The notes beneath the pieces are model-generated. The model was not told the DNA's origin. It was given only the letters and a program-made list of their open reading frames with translations, and did no database searches. Of a stretch of 64,000 bases of DNA, positions 48,565-56,808 are shown piece after piece. Numbering within the stretch: the first letter of the stretch is position 1; each line of letters begins with the position of its first letter. This DNA is from Methylobacterium haplocladii (GTDB lineage: Bacteria > Pseudomonadota > Alphaproteobacteria > Rhizobiales > Beijerinckiaceae). The translations under genes were made by a program, and so were the position numbers. The stretch lies in contig NZ_BJZT01000002.1 of assembly GCF_007992175.1 (NCBI RefSeq), positions 97,638 to 161,637 of the forward strand, written 5' to 3'.

Positions 48565-49728
48565 CTACGCCATGGCGGCGGGCGAGCCCGTGCCACCGTC
48601 GATCCGCGTACCATCCGATGCGCGGACGGGCTCCTTGAGGAACGCCGGATCGATCTTCAGTCGCTCGGCCCAAGTCTTCAGGCTTGGGGGCCGGTATCTC
48701 GGGTTCTGCCGCCAGCGGTCGAACACCGACCCGTCGATGGTCTCGTTGATCCGCGAGGTCGTGAATTTGGTGCCGGTCCATGGATGCGGCCCGACCGGTC
48801 GATGGAAGCGCTTGCTGATCGGACGAAGCCACCAGGGCGTGAAATTCGCGTAGGAATCGGCGATCTTGGATTCCGGATTTGACGGGTCCATTTCGAAGCC
48901 GGAGCGGAACGCCAATCCATGCTGTGCGGCCTTCTCCATGAGCCACCGGAGGGGGGCTTGGGCGAGGATGTCGCTGGCGTATCCCCCGCCGACGTTGGCG
49001 TGCGCCCCGACGAACCAGCGCTGCTCGACCGCGTCGAGGGACCGCCCGGAGGTGGGCGGCGTCCCGTTCGGGGTGGTGACCGTCCAGAAGGTCGGCTCGA
49101 ACGATACCCGGTGTTCGTCGAGGGCGACGGCGTGGAAGGCGTGAAGGTTGGACTTGCGCAGATGTGTATCTAGGAAGCGATACTTGGCCACCTTCGACCG
49201 CATGCTCGCCACGGGATTACCGATCGATCCAACGGTGTCCCAGACCCCGACGAACTTGATGTCCGCCGCGACGGCGTGCGCGATCAGCCAGCGTTCCTCG
49301 ATGTCCTTCGGCGGACCGCCAGCGCCGGTCCGAAGGTCCCGTATGGTCCGGTCCTTGGCGCGGCGATAGCGGGCGTAGAGCTGCTCGATGGACAAGGGAG
49401 CCCCCGGCCTCAGCACCCCACATTTCGCGATCAGGCCCGAGAGGCTTCGTGCGGCGTAGGCCCCTCGGCTGAACCCGAAGATGAAGATCTCGTCGCCCTC
49501 GTCGTAAACCTGGGCGAGCCAGGCGTAGGCGTCGATGATCTCATTATCGAGCCCATAGCCGCCGAGGCCGCCGCGTGCCCTCTCGCCGAAGCGGGTGCCA
49601 ACGCCCTGCCCGTAGTAGACCATCTGGTCCTTGGCCAAGGGATCGCACAGCGACTTCAGGCGCCAGACGTTCGTGTTGTTGCCGAGAGTGTTCCAGGTTC
49701 CGTCGAGGAAGATGGCGAGGCGCTTCAC
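48565..49728 (-). CDS. DUF2235 alpha/beta hydrolase (Tle1-like phospholipase fold)
   Basis: This 387-residue protein opens KRLAIFLDGTWNT, has the lipase elbow FGFSRGAYAAR and FVGVWDTVGSIG, then DEHRVSFEPTFW and WFVGAHANVGGGY. This is the DUF2235 pattern shared with type VI secretion Tle1 phospholipases. No signal peptide, VgrG or immunity gene is nearby, so it is probably not a T6SS effector here. GTG 49728 has GGAGG ten bases upstream. It lies 55 bp downstream of the DUF4062 gene on the same strand, and the two likely form one operon. Confidence 0.85.
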   Translation of the reverse strand: MKRLAIFLDGTWNTLGNNTNVWRLKSLCDPLAKDQMVYYGQGVGTRFGERARGGLGGYGLDNEIIDAYAWLAQVYDEGDEIFIFGFSRGAYAARSLSGLIAKCGVLRPGAPLSIEQLYARYRRAKDRTIRDLRTGAGGPPKDIEERWLIAHAVAADIKFVGVWDTVGSIGNPVASMRSKVAKYRFLDTHLRKSNLHAFHAVALDEHRVSFEPTFWTVTTPNGTPPTSGRSLDAVEQRWFVGAHANVGGGYASDILAQAPLRWLMEKAAQHGLAFRSGFEMDPSNPESKIADSYANFTPWWLRPISKRFHRPVGPHPWTGTKFTTSRINETIDGSVFDRWRQNPRYRPPSLKTWAERLKIDPAFLKEPVRASDGTRIDGGTGSPAAMA

Positions 49729-49783
49729 GTTCGGGTTCCCTCCAAAGGCCCACCATCACGGAGGCGGCCGCGCGTCCGGGACG

Positions 49784-50896
49784 TCAGTTCGCGTTGTTGC
49801 GGTATTCCCGGCGCAGCAGGGTAATGAAGTCCTCGACGAGGTCGACGGCGTCGTGGGTGAGGGCCGACCGGGTCCGGAGGGCCGGCGTCAGCCTCACGGG
49901 GCTAGGCTCGTCCCGACCCATGCCGTAGCTCATGCTGCCGCGATTGCGTGACGCCTCCGCCCGGGTCTGCCAAGCCAGCATCTGCGCGTCGCCGATGGAC
50001 GCGACCGGTACGACGTGGGTGATCTTCTGCGTGGGATCGACTTTGTCGAGGACCGACACGGCAAACCGCAGCGCCTGACGCAGGAGGTCCGCGATGTCCT
50101 CCTCGATCACGCCGCCCATCATGTCGTCCGCCCGCGGGATCGGAAGCGCGAACAACAGGTCGGCCTGAGGTGTCAGGGTGAAGGAGGTCTCTCGCTCCTG
50201 GCGGATGACGAGCGATCCGTCCTCGACCGCTTCCTTGACGCCCTTGGTCCGGTCGAGGATGCGCAGGGGACCGAACATGGCGGCCTGCGAGAACTCCTCG
50301 GCGAGGGTGCGGTCCTCGATCCGACTCGGACGAAGGATCGCCTGGGTGGGCCCGCATGCGAAGGCGACGTTCAGGTTTCGGCTCATCGAAGAGTAGCCGC
50401 GGCGTTCCTGGGGTAGCATCGACAGCGCCCGTTCGACGAGGCTGCCCTCGTCCACCGGCCCCGCGGCGCGGGAGAGCATGACCTCGTGGATCGCGCGCCC
50501 GATCTTGGCCTGGAGTTCCTCCGGGGTCGTGAAGCCCCCGCGAAACAGGCCGCCGACCCATTCCTGCGCCTCGGTCACGAACGCCGCCTCGTCGGCGTCG
50601 CGGTCGACGCCTTCCTGGACGAACGCGATCACCGGGCGGGACTGGCGGGCTTCCCGGTACTCCTCGTGGGTCGCCGAGAGGCCGGAGGGCTGCTTGGCCC
50701 CGTAGTCCTTGCCGAGGATCAGCACGACGATGCCGGCCTGCCTGATGCCTTCGAGGCAGGCGACCTGCGGGGATGTCGGCATGGCCCCGAAATCCTCGGC
50801 CATGATGACCTCGTGCCCGAGGCCGACGACGGCGGCCCGCGCCGCGGTCCGGGTCGGACCCATCCCGCCGATCAGCGAACTGATGAATACTTTCAC
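49784..50896 (-). CDS. DUF4062 protein
   Basis: The protein has 370 residues. The N terminus KVFISSLIGGMGPTRTAA, then EVIMAEDF, GIVVLILGKDYG and SATHEEYREA is the DUF4062 domain. This is a TIR/SEFIR-like flavodoxin fold seen in bacterial STAND and defence proteins. The remaining 230 residues are a mixed region without a recognised domain. GTG 50896 follows AGGGGGCATAC and opens exactly at the domain. An in-frame upstream extension is Arg/Ser/Gly-rich and rejected. It is the first gene of the DUF4062-DUF2235 pair. Confidence 0.78.
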   Translation of the reverse strand: MKVFISSLIGGMGPTRTAARAAVVGLGHEVIMAEDFGAMPTSPQVACLEGIRQAGIVVLILGKDYGAKQPSGLSATHEEYREARQSRPVIAFVQEGVDRDADEAAFVTEAQEWVGGLFRGGFTTPEELQAKIGRAIHEVMLSRAAGPVDEGSLVERALSMLPQERRGYSSMSRNLNVAFACGPTQAILRPSRIEDRTLAEEFSQAAMFGPLRILDRTKGVKEAVEDGSLVIRQERETSFTLTPQADLLFALPIPRADDMMGGVIEEDIADLLRQALRFAVSVLDKVDPTQKITHVVPVASIGDAQMLAWQTRAEASRNRGSMSYGMGRDEPSPVRLTPALRTRSALTHDAVDLVEDFITLLRREYRNNAN

Positions 50897-51278
50897 GTAT
50901 GCCCCCTGCAACGATCCGGAGGACGAGCTCCGGCTGGGTGGGCCGTCGATCAGCTCGCCGTGGCTACGCACTGAAGCCGAACCCGGGCGCGCAGGCCCTG
51001 GGCGCACCGCCAAGCCAACGTGCCCGCCCCGTGGACGTTCCTAATCTGTTCCGAAACGGGTCGGTCCGGCGCAGGGCATGGCAAGGCTCAGTCTATGTCC
51101 GCCACCCCAAACGGATGGGCCTCCGGCGCAATCGCGAGCGGCCGACCTCGACTCCCAGGGAAGCGCGATACGGGATGCGCTTCCCCATGCCCGCTTCCCG
51201 GGTCAGCGATACATTAACCTGTCCGGATGACCGCCCGTCAGGCATACTCGCGACGCCTCAGCCTTTGCTGCGAACGGG
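50897..51278. other. intergenic gap between the DUF4062 gene and arsH
   Basis: I see no gene, repeat or RNA in these 382 bp. It probably contains the promoter of the DUF4062-DUF2235 pair. Confidence 0.35.
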
Positions 51279-52031
51279 TCATGGGGAGCGCTTCACGAAC
51301 CCGATGTCGATCGCCACGGCCTTCAGCCGCTCCGGCTCCCGCTCCTTGCGTTCCGAGTAGCGGTCGACGAGGGTGTCGGAGCGCTCGCGGGTGAGCAGGG
51401 TGAACTTGAACAGTTCCTCGCAGACGTCGACGACCCGGTCGTAGAACGGCCCGGGCTTCATGCGGCCGCCCTCGTCGAACTCCCTGTAGGCCATCGGCAC
51501 GGACGACTGGTTCGGGATAGTGATCATCCGCATCCAGCGACCCAGGATGCGCAGGCCGTTCACCGCATTGAACGATTGCGACCCGCCCGAGACCTGCATG
51601 ACGGCGAGCGTTCGCCCCTGGGTCGGACGGACAGACCCTTCCGATAGGGGGAGCCAATCGATCTGGCTCTTGATGACCCCGGTCATGGCGCCGTGGCGCT
51701 CGGGGCTGACCCAGACGTGCCCCTCGGACCAGATCGAGAGGTTTCGGAGTTCCTGAACCTTCGGGTGATCGGCCGTGGCGTCGTCGGGCAGCGGCAGGCC
51801 GTGCGAGTCGTAGATCCGGACCTCGCCGCCCATGGCCTCAAGGAGGCGCGCGGCCTCGTAGGCCAGGAACCGGCTGAAGGAGCGATCCCGCAGCGAGCCG
51901 TACAGGATCAGGAAGCGCGGGGCGTGGGTGAACGGCGCGGCCACCTGCAGGCTGGAACTGGTCGGGATCTCGAAGTGCCCCTCGCTCAGGTTCGGCATGC
52001 CGTCGGCGAAGGGCTGCTGGGGCTTGTCCAA
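51279..52031 (-). CDS. arsH: ArsH NADPH-dependent FMN reductase
   Basis: This 250-residue flavodoxin-fold protein has the ArsH signatures [16 protein letters not shown] (FMN phosphate loop), [18 protein letters not shown] and [13 protein letters not shown]. ArsH oxidises trivalent organoarsenicals to less toxic pentavalent forms. The start is TTG 52031 with GAGGAA upstream on the minus strand. It is divergent from arsR across a 47-bp intergenic space holding a palindrome, so ArsR probably controls both directions. Confidence 0.93.
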   Translation of the reverse strand: MDKPQQPFADGMPNLSEGHFEIPTSSSLQVAAPFTHAPRFLILYGSLRDRSFSRFLAYEAARLLEAMGGEVRIYDSHGLPLPDDATADHPKVQELRNLSIWSEGHVWVSPERHGAMTGVIKSQIDWLPLSEGSVRPTQGRTLAVMQVSGGSQSFNAVNGLRILGRWMRMITIPNQSSVPMAYREFDEGGRMKPGPFYDRVVDVCEELFKFTLLTRERSDTLVDRYSERKEREPERLKAVAIDIGFVKRSP

Positions 52032-52052
52032 GGATATTTCTTCCTCTACGTT

Positions 52053-52066
52053 TCAACGATGGTTGA
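52053..52066. promoter_or_regulatory. probable ArsR operator
   Basis: TCAAC-GATG-GTTGA is a perfect 5-bp inverted repeat in the short arsH/arsR divergent region, 13 bp before the arsR ATG. ArsR-family operators commonly have the form TCAA-N-TTGA. The adjacent TTGAGATATTGACATTAT could supply promoter elements. Confidence 0.6.
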
Positions 52067-52078
52067 GATATTGACATT

Positions 52079-52441
52079 ATGATGGACGAACGGCAAGCCG
52101 TGGCCGCCTTCGCGGCCCTTGGGCAGGAACACCGCCTACGCATCGTGCGCCAACTCGTCACCGCTGGGCCGGACGGCATGGCGGCCGGCCTGCTGGCCGA
52201 GGCGGTCGGCGTGTCCGGGACGAACCTGTCGTTCCACCTCAAGGAGCTTTCGCATTCGGGGCTGGTCACCTCCCGCCGCGAGGGTCGCTCGATCATCTAC
52301 AGCGCCGCCTATCCGGACCTGTCCGAGCTCATCCAGTTCCTGATGCGCGATTGCTGCCAGGGCCGCCCTGAGGTCTGCGCCCCTGCCGTCGCGGCCCTGT
52401 CCGCCTCCTGCCTGCCCACCGGAGACACAGCCCATGCCTGA
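52079..52441 (+). CDS. arsR: ArsR-family arsenite-responsive repressor
   Basis: This 120-residue winged-helix repressor has the helix-turn-helix around SGTNLSFHLKELSHSGLV and the wing SRREGRSIIYS. Candidate arsenite ligands are C-terminal: Cys92, Cys93 and Cys100 (RDCCQGRPEVC). That resembles the A. ferrooxidans-type ArsR rather than the alpha3 site of the E. coli plasmid type. ATG 52079 or 52082. It overlaps arsC by 8 bp. Confidence 0.92.
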   Translation: MMDERQAVAAFAALGQEHRLRIVRQLVTAGPDGMAAGLLAEAVGVSGTNLSFHLKELSHSGLVTSRREGRSIIYSAAYPDLSELIQFLMRDCCQGRPEVCAPAVAALSASCLPTGDTAHA

Positions 52442-52961
52442 CCGGGTCTACAACGTCCTCTTCCTCTGCACCGGCAACTCCGCCCGCTCGATCCTCGCCG
52501 AGGCGATGCTGGCCAAGGACGGCCGTGGACGCTTCCGGGCGTTCTCGGCCGGCAGCCAGCCCAAGCCCGACGTCAACCCGATGGCGATCCAGGCCCTGCG
52601 GGAGTCCGACTACCCCACCGAGGGGCTGCACTCGAAGTCGTGGGACGCGTTCGCCGGCCCGAACGCGCCGGTGATGGATTTCGTCTTCACGGTCTGTGAC
52701 AACGCCGCCGGCGAGGCCTGCCCATTCTGGCCTGGCCAGCCGGTGACCGCCCACTGGGGCATCGAGGACCCCGCGTCCGTCGAGGGCGGCGAGATCGAGC
52801 GGAAGACCGCCTTCGTCACAGCCCAGCGCTACCTGAAGAACCGGATCTCGGCCTTCCTCGCGCTGCCCATGGCGAGCCTCGACACCGTCGCCCTGACGTC
52901 CAAGGTTCGCGAGATCGGCCAGCAGGCCGGCGCGACCTCGCCCCGCTCGGAGGTCGCATGA
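52434..52961 (+). CDS. arsC: arsenate reductase, low-molecular-weight phosphatase type
   Basis: This 175-residue protein has the P-loop nucleophile Cys12 in FLCTGNSARS. Two relay cysteines, Cys88 and Cys96 (TVCDNAAGEAC), correspond to the Cys10/82/89 cascade of thioredoxin-linked ArsC. It reduces As(V) to As(III) for export. It is translationally linked to arsR and, by ATGA overlap, to the second arsenate reductase. Confidence 0.92.
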   Translation: MPDRVYNVLFLCTGNSARSILAEAMLAKDGRGRFRAFSAGSQPKPDVNPMAIQALRESDYPTEGLHSKSWDAFAGPNAPVMDFVFTVCDNAAGEACPFWPGQPVTAHWGIEDPASVEGGEIERKTAFVTAQRYLKNRISAFLALPMASLDTVALTSKVREIGQQAGATSPRSEVA

Positions 52962-53386
52962 TGGACGTCGTCATCTACCACAACCCGGATTGCGGCACGT
53001 CCCGCAACACCCTGGCCCTCATCCGCAACGCCGGCATCGAGCCGCACGTCATCGAGTACCTCAAGACCCCGCCGAACCGGATGCTCGTCCGCCAGCTCGC
53101 GGAGCGCGCCGGCATCACTGTGCGCGACCTCCTTCGCGAGAAGGGGACGCCCTACGCCGAGCTCGGCCTCGGCGACGCGGCCCTCACGGACGACCGGCTT
53201 TTGGACGCCATCGAGGCTCACCCGATCCTGCTCAACCGGCCCCTCGTGGTCACCCCCAAAGGCGTCGCCCTCTGCCGCCCCTGCGAGGCGGTGCTCGACC
53301 TCCTGCCGGCCCAGCAAGGTGAGTTCGTCAAGGAGGACGGCGAGCGCGTCGTCGACGAGCACGGGCGCCGCGTCGCCACCGCCTGA
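52958..53386 (+). CDS. arsC: arsenate reductase, glutaredoxin-dependent type
   Basis: This 142-residue thioredoxin-fold ArsC (E. coli R773 type) has catalytic Cys12 in HNPDCGTSRNTL and the arginines of the anion site, including LNRPLVVTPKG. It uses glutathione and glutaredoxin. It is mechanistically unrelated to the preceding arsenate reductase. Having both back to back lets the cell draw on two thiol pools. Overlaps the upstream gene by 4 bp. Confidence 0.93.
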   Translation: MMDVVIYHNPDCGTSRNTLALIRNAGIEPHVIEYLKTPPNRMLVRQLAERAGITVRDLLREKGTPYAELGLGDAALTDDRLLDAIEAHPILLNRPLVVTPKGVALCRPCEAVLDLLPAQQGEFVKEDGERVVDEHGRRVATA

Positions 53387-53422
53387 ACCGTCCAGAGCCC
53401 ACAAGAACAAGAAGCGGTCCCG

Positions 53423-54718
53423 ATGCTCGCCGTCGCCATTTTCGTCGTCACCCTCGTCTTCGTCATCTGGCAGCCGAAGGGTTTCGGGATCGGGTGGAGC
53501 GCGCTGATCGCGGCCGCCGTGGCGCTGGCTACCGGGGTCATCCACCCGGGTGACATCCCGGTGGTCTGGCACATCGTCTGGGACGCCACCTTCACCTTCG
53601 TGGCGCTCATCATCATCTCGCTGCTGCTCGACGAGGCGGGCTTCTTCCACTGGGCCGCCCTCCACATCGCCCGCTGGGGCGGGGGTCGGGGGCGCCTGCT
53701 GTTCCCGCTGGTGATCCTGCTCGGGGCCGCCATCGCCGCGGTGTTCGCCAACGACGGGGCGGCCCTGCTGCTCACCCCCATCGTGCTCGCCATCCTGCTG
53801 CGGCTGAATTTCAAGCCGGCCGCCGCCCTGGCCTTTATCGTCGCCTGCGGGTTCGTGGCGGACTCCACCAGCCTGCCGCTGGTGATCTCCAACCTCGTCA
53901 ACATCGTCTCGGCGAACTTCTTCGACATCTCTTTCAGCCGCTACGCCGCCGTGATGGTGCCGGTGAACCTCGTCTCGCTCGCCGCGACCCTGGTGGTGCT
54001 GTGGCTGTTCTACCGGCGCGACCTGCCGGCCACGTACCCGGTGGCCGAGCTCGAAGCGCCTCGGCACGCGATCAAGGACCCGCTCGTCTTCGGGGCGGCC
54101 TTCCCGCTCCTCGGCCTGCTGCTGATCGCCTACTTCGTGACGGCCCCGTTCGGCGTGCCGGTTTCGGTCGTGACCTGCGCCGGCGCCCTCATTCTCCTGA
54201 TGCTGGCCAAACGGAGCCGCGTCATTCCCATCCGCAAGGTCCTCGCCGGCGCGCCCTGGCAGATCGTGCTGTTCAGCCTCGGCATGTACCTCGTCGTCTA
54301 CGGCCTGAAGAACGCCGGCCTCACCGACTACCTGGCTCAGGGACTGACCTGGCTCTCAGGTCACGGACCGTTCGTAGCCACCATCGGCACGGGGGTCGCC
54401 GCCGCGATCCTGTCGTCGGTGATGAACAACATGCCGAGCGTGCTCGTGGGCGCGCTGTCCATCCAGCAGGCCCCCGACCTGTCGCCGCTGATGCGCGAGC
54501 TGATGGTCTACGCCAACGTCATCGGATGCGACCTCGGCCCGAAGTTCACGCCCATCGGGAGTCTGGCGACCCTGCTCTGGCTGCACGTCCTCGCCACCAA
54601 GGGACAGCGCATCACCTGGGGCCAGTACATGCGGGTCGGCCTCGTGATCACCCCTCCGGTGTTGCTCGTCACCCTGGCCGCCCTCGCGCTGTGGCTGCCG
54701 GTGCTCGGGGCTCGGTAG
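53423..54718 (+). CDS. arsB: ArsB arsenite efflux permease
   Basis: This 431-residue protein has about twelve membrane segments. ArsB-family motifs include [39 protein letters not shown] sequence (here [18 protein letters not shown]), and [20 protein letters not shown]. It exports arsenite using the proton gradient. It starts 36 bp after the second arsC. Confidence 0.94.
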   Translation: MLAVAIFVVTLVFVIWQPKGFGIGWSALIAAAVALATGVIHPGDIPVVWHIVWDATFTFVALIIISLLLDEAGFFHWAALHIARWGGGRGRLLFPLVILLGAAIAAVFANDGAALLLTPIVLAILLRLNFKPAAALAFIVACGFVADSTSLPLVISNLVNIVSANFFDISFSRYAAVMVPVNLVSLAATLVVLWLFYRRDLPATYPVAELEAPRHAIKDPLVFGAAFPLLGLLLIAYFVTAPFGVPVSVVTCAGALILLMLAKRSRVIPIRKVLAGAPWQIVLFSLGMYLVVYGLKNAGLTDYLAQGLTWLSGHGPFVATIGTGVAAAILSSVMNNMPSVLVGALSIQQAPDLSPLMRELMVYANVIGCDLGPKFTPIGSLATLLWLHVLATKGQRITWGQYMRVGLVITPPVLLVTLAALALWLPVLGAR

Positions 54719-54725
54719 CGCAGCG

Positions 54726-55889
54726 ATGACCACGTCGCGCCGCTGGCCCGTCATCTCGGCCCTGGGCTTGATCCAGATCCTGACTTGGGGCTCGTCGTTC
54801 TACTTCCTGTCGGTGCTGGCCGCGCCGATGTCGAAGGATACGGGATGGCCGCTGGGTTGGGTCATCGGCGGCCTGTCCCTCGGCCTCCTCGTCGCCGGTT
54901 TGGTCTCGCCGCGGGTGGGGGCTTTCATCGGCGAGCATGGCGGCCGCCCCGTTCTGGCATTCGCCGCCGTCATCCTGTCCGTGGGCCTGACCGTCCTCGC
55001 CATGGCGCCGAATTTGCCGGTCTACCTGGGAGGCTGGCTCCTCGTCGGCCTCGGCATGGGGACCGGCCTGTACGACCCCGCCTTCGCCACGCTCGGACGT
55101 CTCTACGGCGCCGAGGCACGGCCCGCGATCACGACGCTGACGCTCTGGGGCGGTTTCGCCAGCACGGTGAGCTGGCCGCTCTCGGCCTTCCTGAACGAGC
55201 AGGTGGGCTGGCGCGGGACCTGCCTGGCCTACGCCGGGCTGCACCTCGGGGTGACGCTACCCCTCGTCCTGCTCGTGATCCCCCGGCCGCCCGCACATCC
55301 GGTCACGCGATCCGCAGGGCCAAACCCGGTCATTCGTCTCGCTGGTCGGGAGCGCCACGCCTTTCTCCTCATGGCCGGGGTGCTGACCCTCGGCGGGTCC
55401 GTGATGGCCCTGGTTTCGGTGCATCTCATCACCTTGCTCCAAGCCCATGGCGTCGCGCTTACCTCGGCCGTGGCGTACGGCGCCCTGATCGGGCCGTCCC
55501 AAGTCGGGGCGCGCATCGTCGAAATGGCCGGGAAGGGGCGGCACCATCCCCTCTGGACCCTCACGGCGGCGATGGTCCTCGTGGCCTTGGGCGTGACGAT
55601 ACTGGCAGCGGGCCTGCCGGTGGTCGGTCTTGCGCTGATCCTCTACGGGGCCGGGAACGGCATCTATTCCATCGCACGCGGCACGGTACCCCTCGCGCTG
55701 TTCGGTCCCGAGCGATACGCTCCGCTCGTCGGCCGGCTCGCCCGTCCGGGGCTGGTGGCGCAGGCGCTTGCGCCGTCCCTCGGGGCCGTCGTGCTGACGC
55801 AGGCGGGCGCCGACGCGACCTATGCCCTCCTCGCGGTGCTCGCCCTGGCGAACGTCGCGCTTGCCCTATCCCTCTGGCGCGTCAGGTAG
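54726..55889 (+). CDS. MFS permease of the ars operon (ArsK-like)
   Basis: This 387-residue, 12-segment major-facilitator protein starts LIQILTWGSSFYFLSVLAAP and has the GLGMGTGLYDPAFATLGRLYG region. It lies 7 bp after arsB, so it is in the operon. MFS permeases here are often annotated as arsenite or organoarsenical exporters (ArsK, ArsJ, ArsP-associated). No GAPDH-like arsJ partner is present, so ArsK-like is the best guess. Substrate unproven. Confidence 0.7.
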   Translation: MTTSRRWPVISALGLIQILTWGSSFYFLSVLAAPMSKDTGWPLGWVIGGLSLGLLVAGLVSPRVGAFIGEHGGRPVLAFAAVILSVGLTVLAMAPNLPVYLGGWLLVGLGMGTGLYDPAFATLGRLYGAEARPAITTLTLWGGFASTVSWPLSAFLNEQVGWRGTCLAYAGLHLGVTLPLVLLVIPRPPAHPVTRSAGPNPVIRLAGRERHAFLLMAGVLTLGGSVMALVSVHLITLLQAHGVALTSAVAYGALIGPSQVGARIVEMAGKGRHHPLWTLTAAMVLVALGVTILAAGLPVVGLALILYGAGNGIYSIARGTVPLALFGPERYAPLVGRLARPGLVAQALAPSLGAVVLTQAGADATYALLAVLALANVALALSLWRVR

Positions 55890-55916
55890 TCCCTGTCCCT
55901 TCCTCGCCGACATGCG

Positions 55917-56330
55917 ATGTGGCATCGTCCGTTCGTGACCTTCTGGCTCGCCCTTCGGCGGCTGCTACCGCTTCTGACGGTGCTCAGCCTCGCCCTTGCG
56001 CCGGTGACCGCCTCCGCGGCCGCCGCGGGCATGCACGCGCCGACGGCCGTTGAGGGACACGCCATGGCGATGCCCGACGAGGCCATGGACGACATGGCCG
56101 GGATGGCCATGGACGAAATGCCGTGCTGCCCCAAGGAGCGGCAGGACATGCCCGACTGCTCGAAGGACTGCCCCCTGATGGCGCTTTGCCTGGCGAAGGT
56201 CGCCGCCGGGCTGCCGGTCGCCGTCGGACTTCCGGGCCGCGTCGCAGACGTCGAGGGACAGACCTGGGGCGTCACCGCCTCCTTCGACAGCCTGGCGCAA
56301 GGGCCGCCAACCGAGCCTCCCCGAGCCTGA
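55917..56330 (+). CDS. small secreted Met/Cys-rich protein
   Basis: This 137-residue protein has a signal peptide (LRRLLPLLTVLSLALAPVTA). The mature part is rich in Met, Asp and His (VEGHAMAMPDEAMDDMAGMA), then a cysteine cluster (EMPCCPKERQDMPDC, then SKDCPLMALC). The composition suits periplasmic binding of Cu(I)/Ag(I). It precedes the Cus-type efflux genes on the same strand. Family not recognised. Confidence 0.6.
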   Translation: MWHRPFVTFWLALRRLLPLLTVLSLALAPVTASAAAAGMHAPTAVEGHAMAMPDEAMDDMAGMAMDEMPCCPKERQDMPDCSKDCPLMALCLAKVAAGLPVAVGLPGRVADVEGQTWGVTASFDSLAQGPPTEPPRA

Positions 56331-56412
56331 ACCCGATGCCGCCGGCGCCTGCGCCGGCCGATCCCGCGCGCCTGAAGGCCCGGGTCCCATCGTTTTCAGG
56401 AGATCATCGACC

Positions 56413-56808
56413 ATGTCCAAGACATCGTTTTCGCGCGCCCTCACGGCTGCGCTGCTCGGCCTCGCCCTGACCACCGCGGCCAAGGCCGACACCAAGGACT
56501 ACGAGTTCCAGTTGGTAAAGGACGAGGCCAAGCAGGGCGAGGCCATCCTCGACGTCCGCCTCGTCGACAAGCGCACGTCCAAGCCCGTGCCGAACGCCGT
56601 CATCTTCGCCAAGCGCATCGACATGGCGCCCGACAGCATGGAGGAGATGACCTCCAAAATCGAGCAGCTGCCGTCGCCGGAACCGGGCCTCTACCGGTTC
56701 AAGGCGAAGCTGACGATGGCCGGCGGCTGGCGCCTCTCGCTCGGGGCCAAGGTGCAGGGCGAGTCCGGCACCGTCGAGAACAAGCTGGTGTTCAAGGCCA
56801 CCAAGTGA
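56413..56808 (+). CDS. FixH/YtkA-like secreted protein
   Basis: This 131-residue protein has a signal peptide ending near AAKA^DT and a beta-sandwich domain with LDVRLVDKRTSKPVPNAVIF and LPSPEPGLYRFKAKLTMAGG, the pattern of FixH/YtkA-like domains found beside copper transporters and oxidases. It probably sits in the periplasm and assists copper handling. It overlaps the start of the CusB-like gene by 4 bp. Confidence 0.75.
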   Translation: MSKTSFSRALTAALLGLALTTAAKADTKDYEFQLVKDEAKQGEAILDVRLVDKRTSKPVPNAVIFAKRIDMAPDSMEEMTSKIEQLPSPEPGLYRFKAKLTMAGGWRLSLGAKVQGESGTVENKLVFKATK

